NCBI RefSeq assembly: GCF_027942865.1
Contig: NC_134524.1
Coordinates: 5,523,036 to 5,587,035 of the forward strand
DNA length: 64,000 bases
Reading direction: 5' to 3'
Source: Odontesthes bonariensis
Taxonomy: Eukaryota; Chordata; Actinopteri; Atheriniformes; Atherinopsidae
Shown piece after piece: positions 11,046 through 22,195 of the stretch. Position 1 is the stretch's first letter; the number at the start of each line of letters is the position of its first letter. The translations under genes were made by a program, and so were the position numbers. Below the pieces are notes generated by a model, which saw only the letters and a list, made by a program, of their open reading frames with translations, ran no database searches and had not been told where the DNA came from.

Positions 11046-11709
11046 TAAGATTGTTTTCAATGTTATTAATATGTGTGCTCAAACTGAAGCGTTGCATGAT
11101 AAATAAAGCTGTTTTTATCTCTATAATTATATTAATCTTCCGCATTTATTCCAACATTTAAGACAAAGGTTATTATGCAAATTTTGAATTGATTGCGGTT
11201 TAACTGAGGGAGTTTTCCTCCAAAAATTCAGCAAGGCACACTTGCCTTACACAACAGGATCAACACAATCCACCGGATGGCAACAGAACACAAAGATTAT
11301 TCCTTAAGTTTTCTTAACACAGAAGATGTGAATTTATTTAAGTAAACACTTTCCTCCTTTTCCAGTAATATGCACTACGACTGTAAAAAATAATAATATT
11401 TTAGACTATATTTAGGTTGTTTTTAAGATCTGTTAAAACTTTCCCAGTATGTGCACTCCAAGTAGATAGATAGATACTTACTTACTTATTTTATTAATCC
11501 CAAGGGAAATTTAAGGATGCAGTAGCTTATACAGACAGACACAGAATACACAATACACTGATTTCAAATCGGAATACAAAAAGTAGTAGAAGCTAGTGAA
11601 ATAACATCACACGCGTGTAAGAAAGTACTTTTGGCTAATTACTGGAAGAATTGAGGTTATTTAGAGATGAGTCAAAAGATCCAATGACACTTCCAAGATG
11701 TGAAATTGA
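11046..11709 (+). repeat. Unit 2 distal flank
   Basis: Homologous to 5198-5861, including the TTTATTAATCCC retroelement-like tail near 11486. No gene is seen. Confidence 0.4.
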
Positions 11710-12230
11710 GATTGTTCAACGCATATGCATACAGTAGAGATGTATGCCTGAATTATGGCGCTACAGTGAATACAAAAGGGAAGAAAGTTCATCGTATATA
11801 GTGACTCTATGGCTGCATTATACAATTAGATAGAAACAGCTCCTGAATGGACATTCTGTTCACCAGACACTGTAAACAAATAAAGTTTATAGAAATTTTC
11901 TACTTATAGTTCGAAATGAGAAGAAGTCCAAATTAGCTAAACAAGATGTCATAAAAGAGGGAGCAGATGTCAGTGTTAGATTATCAAAAACTGTAGAATT
12001 GGGATCTGAATCTATAATATAATTGTCGAAGAATTTTGACTTTTGGATGTGAGGTTCCTGGATAATACAGGAGTTTTATGTCCAGAAGAGGGCAGTATTG
12101 CAACTTTTGAGATACCTGCTGCCAATAAACAATAGAAGAAGAATTCCGCGCTATCCGAGCTTCCGTAGTTTTTTTCCTTATAACCGCCGCCGCTGCTGCT
12201 GCCTTTGCAGCTGCTGTTTCTTCGCAGACG

Positions 12231-12956
12231 GTAAGAAGTACTGAGTTGTGTTGTTTTCTTTGATAATCGAATCATTTCTGCTTCTGGTCTCATGTGGTTT
12301 GCTGCTCATATATCTGCAACGCGTTACGGTTTTTCCTTTGTTTATATCAGATTTGTCCGTTTATCCTCAGTTGGAATTTTGAATTCTGCCGCGCCATTGG
12401 CTGTGTTTAGCGTGTCACGTGACTCATGAAGAGACAAACATTTCCTGCTTTTTCCGTGTAAATCTCGTTTTTTTTCCCCCCTTTCTTAGTTGACGTCCTT
12501 TGTTCGGATTTTATTTACAACTTGTTTGTTTTGTGTGGTCTTTTTTTTATTTATATTAATTACGTTTTAAATAACGTTTTTTTTTTAGCCACTCGCTTCA
12601 CATACTAAGCTATTTTGTCCACCAGGGGGCAGTGTTTCACCACTAAATGGTTCAAATGAGGTTTTAAGCTATATTGTGCTCAACTGGTCAGAAGGAAGAA
12701 TTAAAACGTTTTCTTTCGGTCTCAATGACTAGTTTAGTCACTCATATCTTTGTACTTGAAGTTTTGGAATTAAAGTCTTGAGCAGTGTTTGTTTAATTAT
12801 GTATCTATGTACATGTGTACATGTTTGTGTGTGGTAGCAACATAAAGCTAATGAGATGCTATAAAATTTAGGTAGGTTTACTGGCATCAGTTGAACATGA
12901 GCGAATATTCGTAATGGTAAATAATTACCAGATTTTCTTTTTTTAATCCTCCTTAG
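12231..12956 (+). other. 5'UTR intron of TRIM unit 3
   Basis: Donor CGCAGACG|GTAAGAAG at 12231 and acceptor CCTCCTTAG ending at 12956, homologous to the other units. Confidence 0.55.
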
Positions 12957-13068
12957 ATCTATTTTCCCGACTGTTGCGGACATACCTCGTTCACAACAAA
13001 AACACAGCTTGGCTTCCCCGGAGCTCAACAAAAGGAAAATTGAGTAAACGCTGCCACTCGAAAGAAAA

Positions 13069-14688
13069 ATGGCTCTAAACAATTTAAAGTTGTATCAGGA
13101 AACCTTCTCTTGTTCGATCTGTCTGGATCTGCTGAAGGATCCGGTGACTATTCCCTGTGGACACAGCTACTGCATGAACTGTATTAAAGGCCACTGGGAT
13201 GGAGAAGAGGGCAGCAGGAACCACAGCTGTCCTCAGTGCAGGAAGACGTTCAGCCCGAGGCCCGTGCTGGTGAAAAACATCATGTTGGCGGAGTTGGTAG
13301 AGGAGCTGAAGAAGACTGAACTCCAAGCTGCTCCTGCTGATCACTGCTATGCTGGAGCTGAAGATGTGGCCTGTGATGTCTGCTCTGGGAGAAAGCTGAA
13401 AGCCATCAAGTCCTGTTTAGTCTGTCTGGCCTCTTACTGTGAGAAACACCTTCAGCCTCACCGTGATGCTCCACCATTACAGAAACACAAGCTGGTCGAC
13501 CCCTCCAAGAAGCTCCAGGAGAACATCTGCCCTCGCCGTGATGAGGTGATTAAGATTTTAGCTGAGGCGTATGAAACGGCCCCAATAGCAGCAGAACGGG
13601 CTGAAAAGCAGAAGGAGCTCAAGGGGAGACGACAACAGATCCAGCAGAGAATCCAGGACGCAGAGAAAGATGTGAAGCTGCTTCAGCAGGAGGTGGAGGC
13701 CATCAATCAGTCTGCTGCTAAAACAGTGGAGCACAGCCAGAAGATCTTCACCGAATTTGTCTGTTTCATCCAGAAGAAAAGCTCTGATGTGAAGCAGCAG
13801 ATCAGATCCCAGCGGAAAACCGAAGTGAGTCGAGTCAAAGAGCTTCAGAAGAAGCTGGAGCAGGAGATCACTGAGCTGAGGAGGAAAGATGCAGAGCTGA
13901 TTGAGCTCTCACACACAGAGGATCACAGCCAGTTTCTGCACAAATACCCCTCAGTGTCAGCACTCAGGGGGTCTACACACTCATCCAGCATCAAGATCCG
14001 TCCTCTGAGGCACTTTGAGGATGTGACAGCAGCTGTGTCAGAGCTCAGAGATAAACTACAGGACATCCTGAGAGAGGAATGGACCAACATCTCACTGGCT
14101 GAAGTGGATGTTTTACTGTCAGATCCAGAACCAAAGAGCAGAGCTGGATTCTTAAAATGTTCAAGAGAAATCACACTGGATCCAAACACAGCACACACAC
14201 AGCTGTTATTATCAGAGGGGAACAGAAAAGTTACATTCATGGAACAACAGCAGTCTTATTCTGATCATCCAGACAGATTCAGTACCTGGAAACAGGTCCT
14301 GAGCAGAGAGAGTCTGACTGGACGCTGTTACTGGGAGGTGGAGTGGAGAGGGGCAGAAGTTTATGTATCAGTCGCATACAAGAATATCAGCAGAGCAGGA
14401 GCCTTGCATGAAAGTTTTTTTGGATTCAACAAAAAATCTTGGTCATTACGTTGTAATATAAACAGTAACAGGTTTTATCACAACAAAGTCCAAACTCCAG
14501 TCCCAGGTCGTCAGACCTACAGAATAGGAGTGTATCTGGACCACAGAGCAGGTATTCTGTCCTTCTACAGCGTCTATGAAACCATGTATCTCCTCCACAG
14601 AGTCCAGACCACGTTCACTCAGCCGCTCTATGCTGGAGTTTGTCTTTACCATCACGGAGACACAACTGAGTTCATTAAACTGAAATAA
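13069..14688 (+). CDS. TRIM16-like/finTRIM-type E3 ubiquitin ligase, copy 3
   Basis: Predicted 539 residues: C3HC4 RING (15-57), intact B-box 1, disabled B-box 2, coiled coil, PRY-SPRY. It differs from copy 1 at about seven residues: M60T, Q151E, H152N, M161I, N357S, N406T and G427R. In B30.2 it carries the copy 1 version of the variable stretch (EVYVSVAYKN..AGALHESF), although its 5' flank is closest to copy 2. Its LQENICP segment at 149-155 is shared with copy 4 rather than with copies 1 and 2 (LQQHICP). The gene is therefore a mosaic, best explained by gene conversion or unequal crossover within the array. The stop is the MITE-derived TAA. Confidence 0.93.
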   Translation: MALNNLKLYQETFSCSICLDLLKDPVTIPCGHSYCMNCIKGHWDGEEGSRNHSCPQCRKTFSPRPVLVKNIMLAELVEELKKTELQAAPADHCYAGAEDVACDVCSGRKLKAIKSCLVCLASYCEKHLQPHRDAPPLQKHKLVDPSKKLQENICPRRDEVIKILAEAYETAPIAAERAEKQKELKGRRQQIQQRIQDAEKDVKLLQQEVEAINQSAAKTVEHSQKIFTEFVCFIQKKSSDVKQQIRSQRKTEVSRVKELQKKLEQEITELRRKDAELIELSHTEDHSQFLHKYPSVSALRGSTHSSSIKIRPLRHFEDVTAAVSELRDKLQDILREEWTNISLAEVDVLLSDPEPKSRAGFLKCSREITLDPNTAHTQLLLSEGNRKVTFMEQQQSYSDHPDRFSTWKQVLSRESLTGRCYWEVEWRGAEVYVSVAYKNISRAGALHESFFGFNKKSWSLRCNINSNRFYHNKVQTPVPGRQTYRIGVYLDHRAGILSFYSVYETMYLLHRVQTTFTQPLYAGVCLYHHGDTTEFIKLK

Positions 14689-15139
14689 GCCCGATTCGCA
14701 CGGGACTTGTATTATCTATGGACCCCCCGTAATTTGGAATAATTGCGGAGAATGTCTGAGTTCTTAGTCCTGTGCGAATGCGCCATGTCCGTGATTTGTG
14801 GGGTAATAATTCCCGCTGCGAATTACCTGCTGTGTTTCGGCAAAGCACAGACGTCCTGTGGTAATTTAAGTCCCGTGTGAACGCACACGTGTGTGTTTGT
14901 GAATGCAATCGCACATCTCTTGTGTTGTCCTGGAGTAAACAATGGACGGTATTGCCGAACGGGGCAAAACAGGAAGTTAAGACAATTACGGAATATCCGC
15001 TCATGATGTCTGTGATTTGAGTAAATTACAGACTTTTGCTTGTCCCGTCCGAATGCGCCACAAAAAAATACAGAGGTGTGGGGGTAGTTGCGAATTACCA
15101 GTGATCCATAGGTAATATTTATCCCGTGCGAATTGGACT
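14688..15139. mobile_element. Stop-codon MITE, unit 3 copy
   Basis: 452 bp, same position and orientation as in units 1 and 2, one C fewer in the GGACCCCCC run. Flanked by ATA. Confidence 0.8.
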
Positions 15140-16617
15140 ATAGACAGAAGTCATTTCAGGGACAGTTGGTTAAAATGTGTTTTAGTTTCCACTTTATTTA
15201 GTCTCCATCATTGTTGAGTCATTTCTTCACTGCACAGAGATCAGCTGTCAGTCACACTTTATGGGTGGTGTAGGAGCTATTTCTCTGTTTCTAGTTAAGT
15301 CTTAGAATTTAGATTTATTTGATATTATTTCCTTATTTTTTTTGGTTGATAATTCGTATTTTTGTTTAGGATAAATTGGTTTGTAATTCATTTGATTAAC
15401 TTTTTGTTTGGGGAAATGGGCGTTTCACACATAAATACACAGGTTTTAGGGAGCTCTGGACGCACTTGGGTGGTCACTTGTTTTTTTTACCAGTTCTCAG
15501 TCAGTCAATCAGTGGGTGAACAGGTGAGGCAAGCAGGCAGAAAGAGCGGGAATCAGAGCAGGAGAGGCAGGAAGGGATCCTGTGAAGCATGAACCATGTT
15601 GGTTTTACCTGCAAACTTGGAATAAATCCATGATGAACTACATTTTTTGATGTTTTGGACCTTTTTGTTATGTTATGTTTATTTTTAGTTTGGTCACCTT
15701 TAAGTCAAAAGTTTCTATTTTCATAGACAAATAGTTACTACAGGTGATACTTTGACCTCTGATTGGTTGGTGTTTAGTTGGTGTTGGACTTTGTTTGGGT
15801 GGCGCTCCTTCCTGTCTGTTCAGTCATGGAGGCTATCACTGCTCAGCAGGACTTTTATCCTCCTGAACTAATTACATTTACAATCACTGGTTTGTTAGAC
15901 CAAATGTTGTTGTTGTTCAGATCCATGTACAGATGAGGTAAACTGTGATTATCATGATCATCATCAGTCATTATTTTATTGCTCACAGCTGATATTCTGA
16001 GTCAAACACACTGATTGTGAGGATGAAGAGAATCTGTGCATGAAATCATTGAATGTGTCATCAAACTGAAGCTTTACATGATCAATAAAGACAATGTTTC
16101 TTTTGAATTAATAAGTTTTTTGTTCTTTATTTCAGGATCTTACATTAAGCTGATGGAGATAAAAAAAAAAATAATATAAGAGAATAACTCAGTTAGTGTT
16201 CAGTACAGAGTTTATCTTTAGAGCAAAAACACAGTTTCTATCATTTTTTTAATCATTTTTTCTTTTTTAACTTAGCTTTTCTTTATTCACATCTACATAG
16301 CAACAAAAGAAAGACCAGCAGAGCTCAGGTCATTCATGTGCACCTCATAGTTAGATTGTTCTCAACGTTATTAATATGTTTGCTCAAACTGAAGCTTTGC
16401 ATGATAAAAAAAGCAGTTTTTAGCTCTATAATTATATTAATCTTCTGCATTTATTCCAACATTTCAGACAAAGGTAATTATGCAAATTTTGAATTAATCA
16501 CAGTTTAACTGAGGGAAGTATCAACCCAATCCACTGGATGGCGACAGAACACAAAGATTATTCCTTAAGTTTTCTTAACACAGAAGATGTGAATTTATTT
16601 AAGGTAAACACAAGAAA
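15140..16617 (+). other. 3' flank of TRIM copy 3, without the second MITE
   Basis: Matches the 3' region of units 1 and 2 up to about 16185, then carries roughly 160 bases not present there. It rejoins at ATAGTTAGATTG, where units 1 and 2 hold the 0.62 kb MITE. AATAAA occurs at about 16083. Similarity to the unit consensus ends near 16617. No gene is seen. Confidence 0.45.
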
Positions 16618-16724
16618 CTTGTGTTAAAGAAAAAAAATGGACCAGACTCAGTGAATAATTCCCTTCACTCCCTATAATATAGATCAGTGAGCGGTGCTGA
16701 TCTACATGTCATTGGGGTCATCAG

Positions 16725-17540
16725 AGGTCCGTTTCACAAAGCAGGTTCAACAACTGAGTCTATTCCTGATCTGAGTTGATCTACTCTGAGATAGAAAACT
16801 CTGAGTTTTTGGTTACAGAAACGCTGATCTGAGTGAGTTTAATCAACTCTGAGTAAGTTCACCTTGAGTTTTGCGTGTGCGCCACAACTTTAAAAAGCCA
16901 GCATCATTGGAGCCCCGATTCGACGAGTCACCATGGCAACGGGGAAGAGGAGGGGCTACGTTTTTCACCAACCTCGAATTGGAAATCTTCATGCGCTCAT
17001 ATGGCGAGTTTCAATACGTTTTTAGAAATAAGTGCAACACCGCTGCAGCAGCAAAAGTGTAAGTTTAAATGTAGTCCTTTGCAATCACAATGGGCCTCAT
17101 TGCAAGAACATTTTTGTATTTTTATTCTAAATTTCTCTTACTTTTTTCGTACGAAGGACTCGTAGAGGCATAACCAACTAATGGTGACGCTGACCGTGCT
17201 AACCGTGACGATTCTTTCGCCTCTCTGCCAGCTCCAGTAGTAGCAATATTTCTTCTATTTTTAGATCGATCAGCTGCATCTCAATCAAAGTGCGCATTCG
17301 TCCAGTCGCCATTGTTGTTGAATGACCTCCGTAACCGTAACACCCACAATCTTAGCTTGTTCGTGATTGTCCCTCTTGCGTTGTGGCGTGGGATTAACAT
17401 AGCGCAGACAGCGCTTCAAAAGTAGGCATAAATCAAAAATAACTGCGTCATATCTGCGACAAGCTCACTGCGACATACTGCTGCGAGAGTATACACGGCC
17501 CTTCAGAGTTTTCACAAAACCTGCTTCGTGAAACGGACCT
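16725..17540 (+). mobile_element. Harbinger-like non-autonomous element with a Myb/SANT-type exon remnant
   Basis: Inverted ends AGGTCCGTTTCAC(A/G)AAGCAGG, flanked by the direct repeat CAG (left 16722-16724, right 17541-17543). Inside, + strand codons at about 16943-17058 read as FFTNLELEIFMRSYGEF and then FRNKCNTAAAAK, followed by GTAAG. This resembles the Myb/SANT-like DNA-binding domain encoded by Harbinger-type transposons and by MSANTD/NAIF1-related genes. No transposase is seen. Superfamily assignment rests on the domain; the TSD is only suggestive. Confidence 0.6.
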
Positions 17541-18189
17541 CAGGTGGGAACCTCCAGGAGGCTAGACAGTGATCACTGGCGTCCCAGAGTCACTCCCCTA
17601 CTGCCAGCCATCACTGCTCCTTACACCACAACAACCATCTTTTTTTCTTTTTTTTTACAACCATAATCTACCCCCGCCTCTCACCAACTGCACACCTGTC
17701 ACAGCGGGATGGGGATACAAACCCTGGTTCGGGTAGGGGGTAATGAAAGCATAGAGGGTGACAGAGGTGGAGGCAGGACAAGACACACGAGCAGATTCAG
17801 CAGACAAACTCACCTAAACAGTCCTACAGTCACTAAAAATGCCAGCAAGAACTCACTCAAAGCCGTCTCACCCAAAATGGCCGCCTGGTTTCAGAAGGCT
17901 CACACGGGCCACACCCTCCACTTAAATATCTTGAACTTCTTCTTTGCTTCATCCAGAAGTCTGTTTACCCTAAGTGCTCCCCCTGCTGGGCCCCCAGCTG
18001 CTATTGCTTCTTCTAATTCAAATCCACTGACTGGACTTTACTGGCTCATCTGACACTTCCTTCACTATTTTCCTCACACTCTGTACACTTACACCCAGCT
18101 CCCACAACAATGAGACAACAGACTTCGCACCAAATCCTCTATGAATCTGTCTTCGTCCCCACTCCTGAAGGCCTCTTCCTTATCCAACC
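17541..18189. other. Unassigned spacer between units 3 and 4
   Basis: No coding exon or familiar repeat is recognised. ORFs here are short and lack domain or splice-site support. A T-rich run lies near 17640-17655. Confidence 0.3.
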
Positions 18190-18480
18190 TTAAAGGGATA
18201 GTTCGCCTCTTTTGACATGAAGCTGTATGACATCCCATATCAGCAATATCATTTATGAACATCTTCTTACCCCCTGCTGCGTCCTGTGAGCCGAGTTCCA
18301 GCCTCGTTTTGGTGTTGATGAAGGTAGTCCGGCTAGTTGGCTGGGGTTTAAAAAATAAAGTGTTTTGCTTCTCAAAACAATATGCGTTCAAAAGAGTAAT
18401 ACATTTGCATCACAAAATCGTTGATCTAGAAAAAGTCAGACCTCACATCGCTTGGCGCTATTTTTGCCTCCCTTCATATT
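18190..18480 (+). mobile_element. TTAA foldback element, left arm only
   Basis: Begins TTAAAGGGATAGTTCGCC and runs through the arm shared with the copies at 24288, 31060 and 45397. Similarity fades near 18480, before the loop, so the right arm is missing. The open reading frames across it recur on both strands wherever the element occurs and are not genes. Confidence 0.7.
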
Positions 18481-19494
18481 TCACAACCACTGCAGACTAT
18501 AAGTTATTTAATCATTAAACTGTATGACGAGGTTGGTTACAGCCCTGAATATACAAAAAGTCTAAAAACGCCATTAAAATATCAAAATAAAGTCTTAATT
18601 AACACTCTTGAGAAGTGTTTTATTGGGCCTCCTGACATATTTTAGGCTGTGAATTTCAGAAATGTTTTTTTTTTTAAGATTTAAACTGAATAAAATAATA
18701 CTTAAGTAAACACTTTCATCCTTTTCCAGTAATATGCACTATGGCTGTAAAAACTTACTTTATTAATCCCAAGGGAAATTTAAGGATGCAGTAGCTTATG
18801 CAGACAGACACAGAATACACAATACACTGATTTCAAATCGGAATACAAAAAATTGTAGAAGCTAGTGAAATAAAATCACACGCGTGTAAGAAAGTACTTT
18901 TGGCTAATTACTGGATGAATTGAGGTTATTTAGAGATGAGTCAAAAGATCCAATGACACTTCCAAGATGTGAAATTGAGATTGTTCAACGCATATGTATA
19001 CAGTAGAGATGTATGCCTGAATTATGGCGCTACAGTGAATACAAAAGGCAAGAAAGTTCATCATATGTAGTGACTCTATGGCTGCATTATACAATTAGAT
19101 AGAAACAGCTCCTGAATGGACATTCTGTTCACCAGACACTGTAAACAAATAAAGTTTACATTAATTTTCTACTTATAATTCGAAATGAGAAGAAGTCCAA
19201 ATTAGCTAAACAAGATGTCATAAAAGAGGGAGCAGATATCAATGTTAGATTATCAAAAAACTGTAGAATTGGGATCTGAATCTATAATGTAATTGTCGAA
19301 GAATTTTGACTTTTGGATGTGAGGTTCCTGGATAATACAGGAGTTTTATGTCCAGAAGAGGGCAGTATTGCAACTTTTGAGATACCTGCTGCCAATAAAC
19401 AACAGAAGAAGAATTCCTTGCTATCCGAGCTTCCGTAGTTTTTTTCCTTTTTGCCGCCGCTGATTCTGTTGCTGCTGCTGCTTCTTCGCAGACG
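18481..19494 (+). other. Spacer and upstream flank of TRIM unit 4
   Basis: Unassigned DNA to about 18702, then unit-homologous upstream sequence, including the retroelement-like tail near 18765 and the landmark at 18979. A CTG-rich probable untranslated exon ends at 19494. Confidence 0.4.
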
Positions 19495-20207
19495 GTAAGA
19501 AGTGCTGAGTTCTGTTGTTTTCTTTGATAATCGACTCATTTCTGCTTCTGTCTCGGATCATGTGGTTTACTGCTCACATATCTGCAACGCGTTACATGTT
19601 TTCCTTTGTTTATATCAGATTTGTCCGTTTATCTTCAGTTGGAATTTTGAATTCTGCTGCGCCATTGGCTGTGTTTAGCGTGCCACGTGACTCACGAAGA
19701 GGCAAACATTTCCTGCTCTTTCCGTGTAAATCTCGTTTTTTCCCCTTTCTTAATAGTTGACGTGCTCTTCGTTCGGATTTTATTTATAAATTGTTTGTTT
19801 TTTCTGGTCTTTTAAAAAAAATATTACGTTTTAAATAACGTTTTTAGCCACTCGCTTCACGTACTAACCTATTTTGTCCACCAGGGGGCATTGTTTCACC
19901 ACTAAATGGTTCAAATTAGGTTTTAAGCTATATTGTGCTCAACTGGTCAGAAGGAAGAATTAAAACGTTTTCTTTCGGTCTCAATGACTAGTTTAGTCAC
20001 TCATTTCTTTGTACTCGAAGTCTTGGGATTAAAGTCTTGAGCAGTGTTTGTTTAATTATGTACATGTGTACATGTTTGTGTGTGGTAGCAACATAAAGCT
20101 AATGAGATGCTATAAACTTTAGGTAGGTTTACTGGCATCAGTTGAACATGAGAAAATATTCATAATGATAAACAATTACAAGATTTTCTTTGTTTCATCC
20201 TCCTCAG
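19495..20207 (+). other. 5'UTR intron of TRIM unit 4
   Basis: Donor GCAGACG|GTAAGAAG and acceptor TCCTCCTCAG, in the same position relative to the start codon as in units 1-3. Conservation in the most diverged unit is the best support that this splice is real. Confidence 0.6.
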
Positions 20208-20347
20208 ATCTAATTGCCCGACTGTTTGGCATCATATTGTGAAGCGTAGGAGCGAACATACCCCGTTCACAACAAAAACACAGCTTGGCTTCCCCCGGAG
20301 CTCCACAACAGAGGAAAATTGAGTAAACGCTGCCACTCGAAAGTAAA

Positions 20348-21976
20348 ATGTCTCTAAACAAATTAAAGTTGGATCAGGAAACCTTCTCTTGTTCGATCTG
20401 TCTGGATCTGCTGAAGGATCCGGTGACCATTCCCTGTGGACACAGCTACTGCATGAACTGTATAAAAGCCCACTGGGATGGAGAAGAGGGCAGCAGGGTC
20501 CACAGCTGTCCTCAGTGCAGGAAGACGTTCAGACCGAGGCCTGTGCTGGTGAAAAACATCATGTTGGCGGAGTTGGTGGAGGAGCTGAAGAAGACTGGAC
20601 TCCAAGCTGCTCCAGCTGATCACTGCTATGCTGGAGCTGAAGATGTGGCCTGTGATGTCTGCTCTGGGAGGAAGCTGAAAGCCATCAAGTCCTGTTTAGT
20701 CTGTCTGGCCTCTTACTGTGAGAAACACCTCCAACCTCACCGTGATGCTCCACCATTAAAGAAACACAAGCTGATCGACCCCTCCAAGAAGCTCCAGGAG
20801 AACATCTGCCCTCGCCGTGATGAGGTGATGAAGATTTTAGCTGAGGCGTATGAAACGGCCCCAATAGCAGCAGAACGGGCTGAGAAGCAGAAGGAGCTGG
20901 AGGGGAGTCGGCAACAGCTCCAGCAGAGAATCCAGGACAGAGAGAAAGATGTGAAGCTGCTTCAGCAGGAGGTGGAGGCCATCAATCAGTCTGCTGATAA
21001 AACAGTGGAGCACAACGAGAAGATCTTCACCGAATTGGTCCGTTTCATCCAGAAAAGAAGCTCTGACGTGAAGAAACAGATCAAATCCCAGCAGAAAACC
21101 GAAGTGAGTCGAGTCAAAGAGCTTCAGAAGAAGCTGGAGCAGGAGATCACTGAGCTGAAGAGGAAAGATGCTGAGCTGGAGCAGCTCTCACACACAGAGG
21201 ATCACAGCCAGTTTCTGCAGAAATACCCCTCAGTGTCAGCACTCAGGGGGGCTACACACTCATCCAGCATCAATATCCGTCCTCTGAGGTACTTTGAGGA
21301 TGTGACAGCAGCTGTGTCAGAGCTCAGAGATAAACTACAGGACATCCTGAGAGAGAACTTGACCAACATCTCACTGACGGTGAGTGATGCAGATGTTCTC
21401 CTTTCAAAACAAGAGCCAAAAACCAGAGCCGACTTCTTAAAATACTCAAGAGAAATCACGCTGGATCCGAACTCCACAAATAAAGAGCTGGTGTTGTCCG
21501 AGGGCAACAGAAGAGCAACGTTCATGAAACAAAAACAGTCGTATCCCAGTCATCCGGACAGATTCACCTACTGGTGCCAGGTCCTGAGCAGAGAGAGTCT
21601 GACCGGGCGCTGCTACTGGGAGGTGCAGTACAGAGGAGGAGCCGTTGTTGTGGCAGTCTCGTACAAGAACATCAGAAGATCGGGTTCACTCTACGAATGC
21701 TCTTTCGGATGTAATGACAAATCTTGTGCGTTATCCTGTCACAGAGAGGGTTACACAGTCTACTTCAACAGCAGCTTCATCACCGTCTCGGCCCCGCTGT
21801 GTTTCAGAATAGGAGTGTACCTGGACCACAGAGCAGGTGTTCTGTCCTTCTACAGAGTCACTGAGACCATGACTCTCCTCCACAGAGTCCAGACCACGTT
21901 CACCCAGCCGTGCCACGCCGGACTTCGCTTTTTCGACTCTGTCGGAGACTACGCTGAGTTCATTAAACTCAAGTGA
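20348..21976 (+). CDS. TRIM16-like/finTRIM-type E3 ubiquitin ligase, copy 4 (diverged)
   Basis: Predicted 542 residues. C3HC4 RING (15-57), intact B-box 1, the same disabled B-box 2 (CPRR followed by the 16-residue gap) as copies 1-3, coiled coil, PRY-SPRY. It is clearly older than the other three: changes are spread through the coiled coil and are dense in B30.2. The variable stretch reads VQYRGGAVVVAVSYKNI, and the C-terminal loop is RFFDSVGDYAEF. The CDS ends in TGA with no MITE, and the 3' flank is unrelated to the shared TRIM 3' sequence. AATAAA at 22106-22111 follows an AAGCTTTACC context like that of the other units, giving a short 3'UTR of about 150 bases. Confidence 0.92.
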   Translation: MSLNKLKLDQETFSCSICLDLLKDPVTIPCGHSYCMNCIKAHWDGEEGSRVHSCPQCRKTFRPRPVLVKNIMLAELVEELKKTGLQAAPADHCYAGAEDVACDVCSGRKLKAIKSCLVCLASYCEKHLQPHRDAPPLKKHKLIDPSKKLQENICPRRDEVMKILAEAYETAPIAAERAEKQKELEGSRQQLQQRIQDREKDVKLLQQEVEAINQSADKTVEHNEKIFTELVRFIQKRSSDVKKQIKSQQKTEVSRVKELQKKLEQEITELKRKDAELEQLSHTEDHSQFLQKYPSVSALRGATHSSSINIRPLRYFEDVTAAVSELRDKLQDILRENLTNISLTVSDADVLLSKQEPKTRADFLKYSREITLDPNSTNKELVLSEGNRRATFMKQKQSYPSHPDRFTYWCQVLSRESLTGRCYWEVQYRGGAVVVAVSYKNIRRSGSLYECSFGCNDKSCALSCHREGYTVYFNSSFITVSAPLCFRIGVYLDHRAGVLSFYRVTETMTLLHRVQTTFTQPCHAGLRFFDSVGDYAEFIKLK

Positions 21977-22105
21977 ACCCCATGTGGTATATTTGCCTCG
22001 TCGTGGTGGCTCTCGCTGAACTAAGCGGACATTTCTGCACATCTAAATGCTTCTTTGATGTTCTTTTACTTTTAATGTGTGAACAAGCTGAAGCTTTACC
22101 TTCTG

Positions 22106-22111
22106 AATAAA
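22106..22111 (+). terminator. Poly(A) signal of TRIM copy 4
   Basis: AATAAA 130 bases after the stop codon, in the context CTGAAGCTTTACCTTCTGAATAAA up to one mismatch region with the distal signals of units 1-3. Confidence 0.55.
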
Positions 22112-22195
22112 GCCGTCAAACAAAGCTGATGGAGTAAATGTTCATTTAATGAGAGTATAACTTCAGCAGAGAACCCACTTTCTGATATATAATAT

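Larger units (their letters stand above)
1..22111 (+). repeat. Tandem array of four TRIM gene units
   Basis: The same landmark (GATTGTTCAACGCATATG) occurs at 1, 5862, 11710 and (with one change) 18979, and the TRIM start codons fall at 1371, 7224, 13069 and 20348. The period is therefore about 5.85 kb for units 1-3 and about 7.3 kb from unit 3 to unit 4. Each unit contains upstream DNA, an untranslated exon, an intron, the coding exon and a long 3' region. The longer third interval comes from about 2 kb of extra DNA (roughly 16618-18702). Unit 1 is cut by the window edge, so the array may continue to the left. Unit 4 matches the others well in its 5' flank, less well in the CDS, and not in the 3' flank. 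Head-to-tail order with near identity indicates recent unequal crossing-over. Confidence 0.93.
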
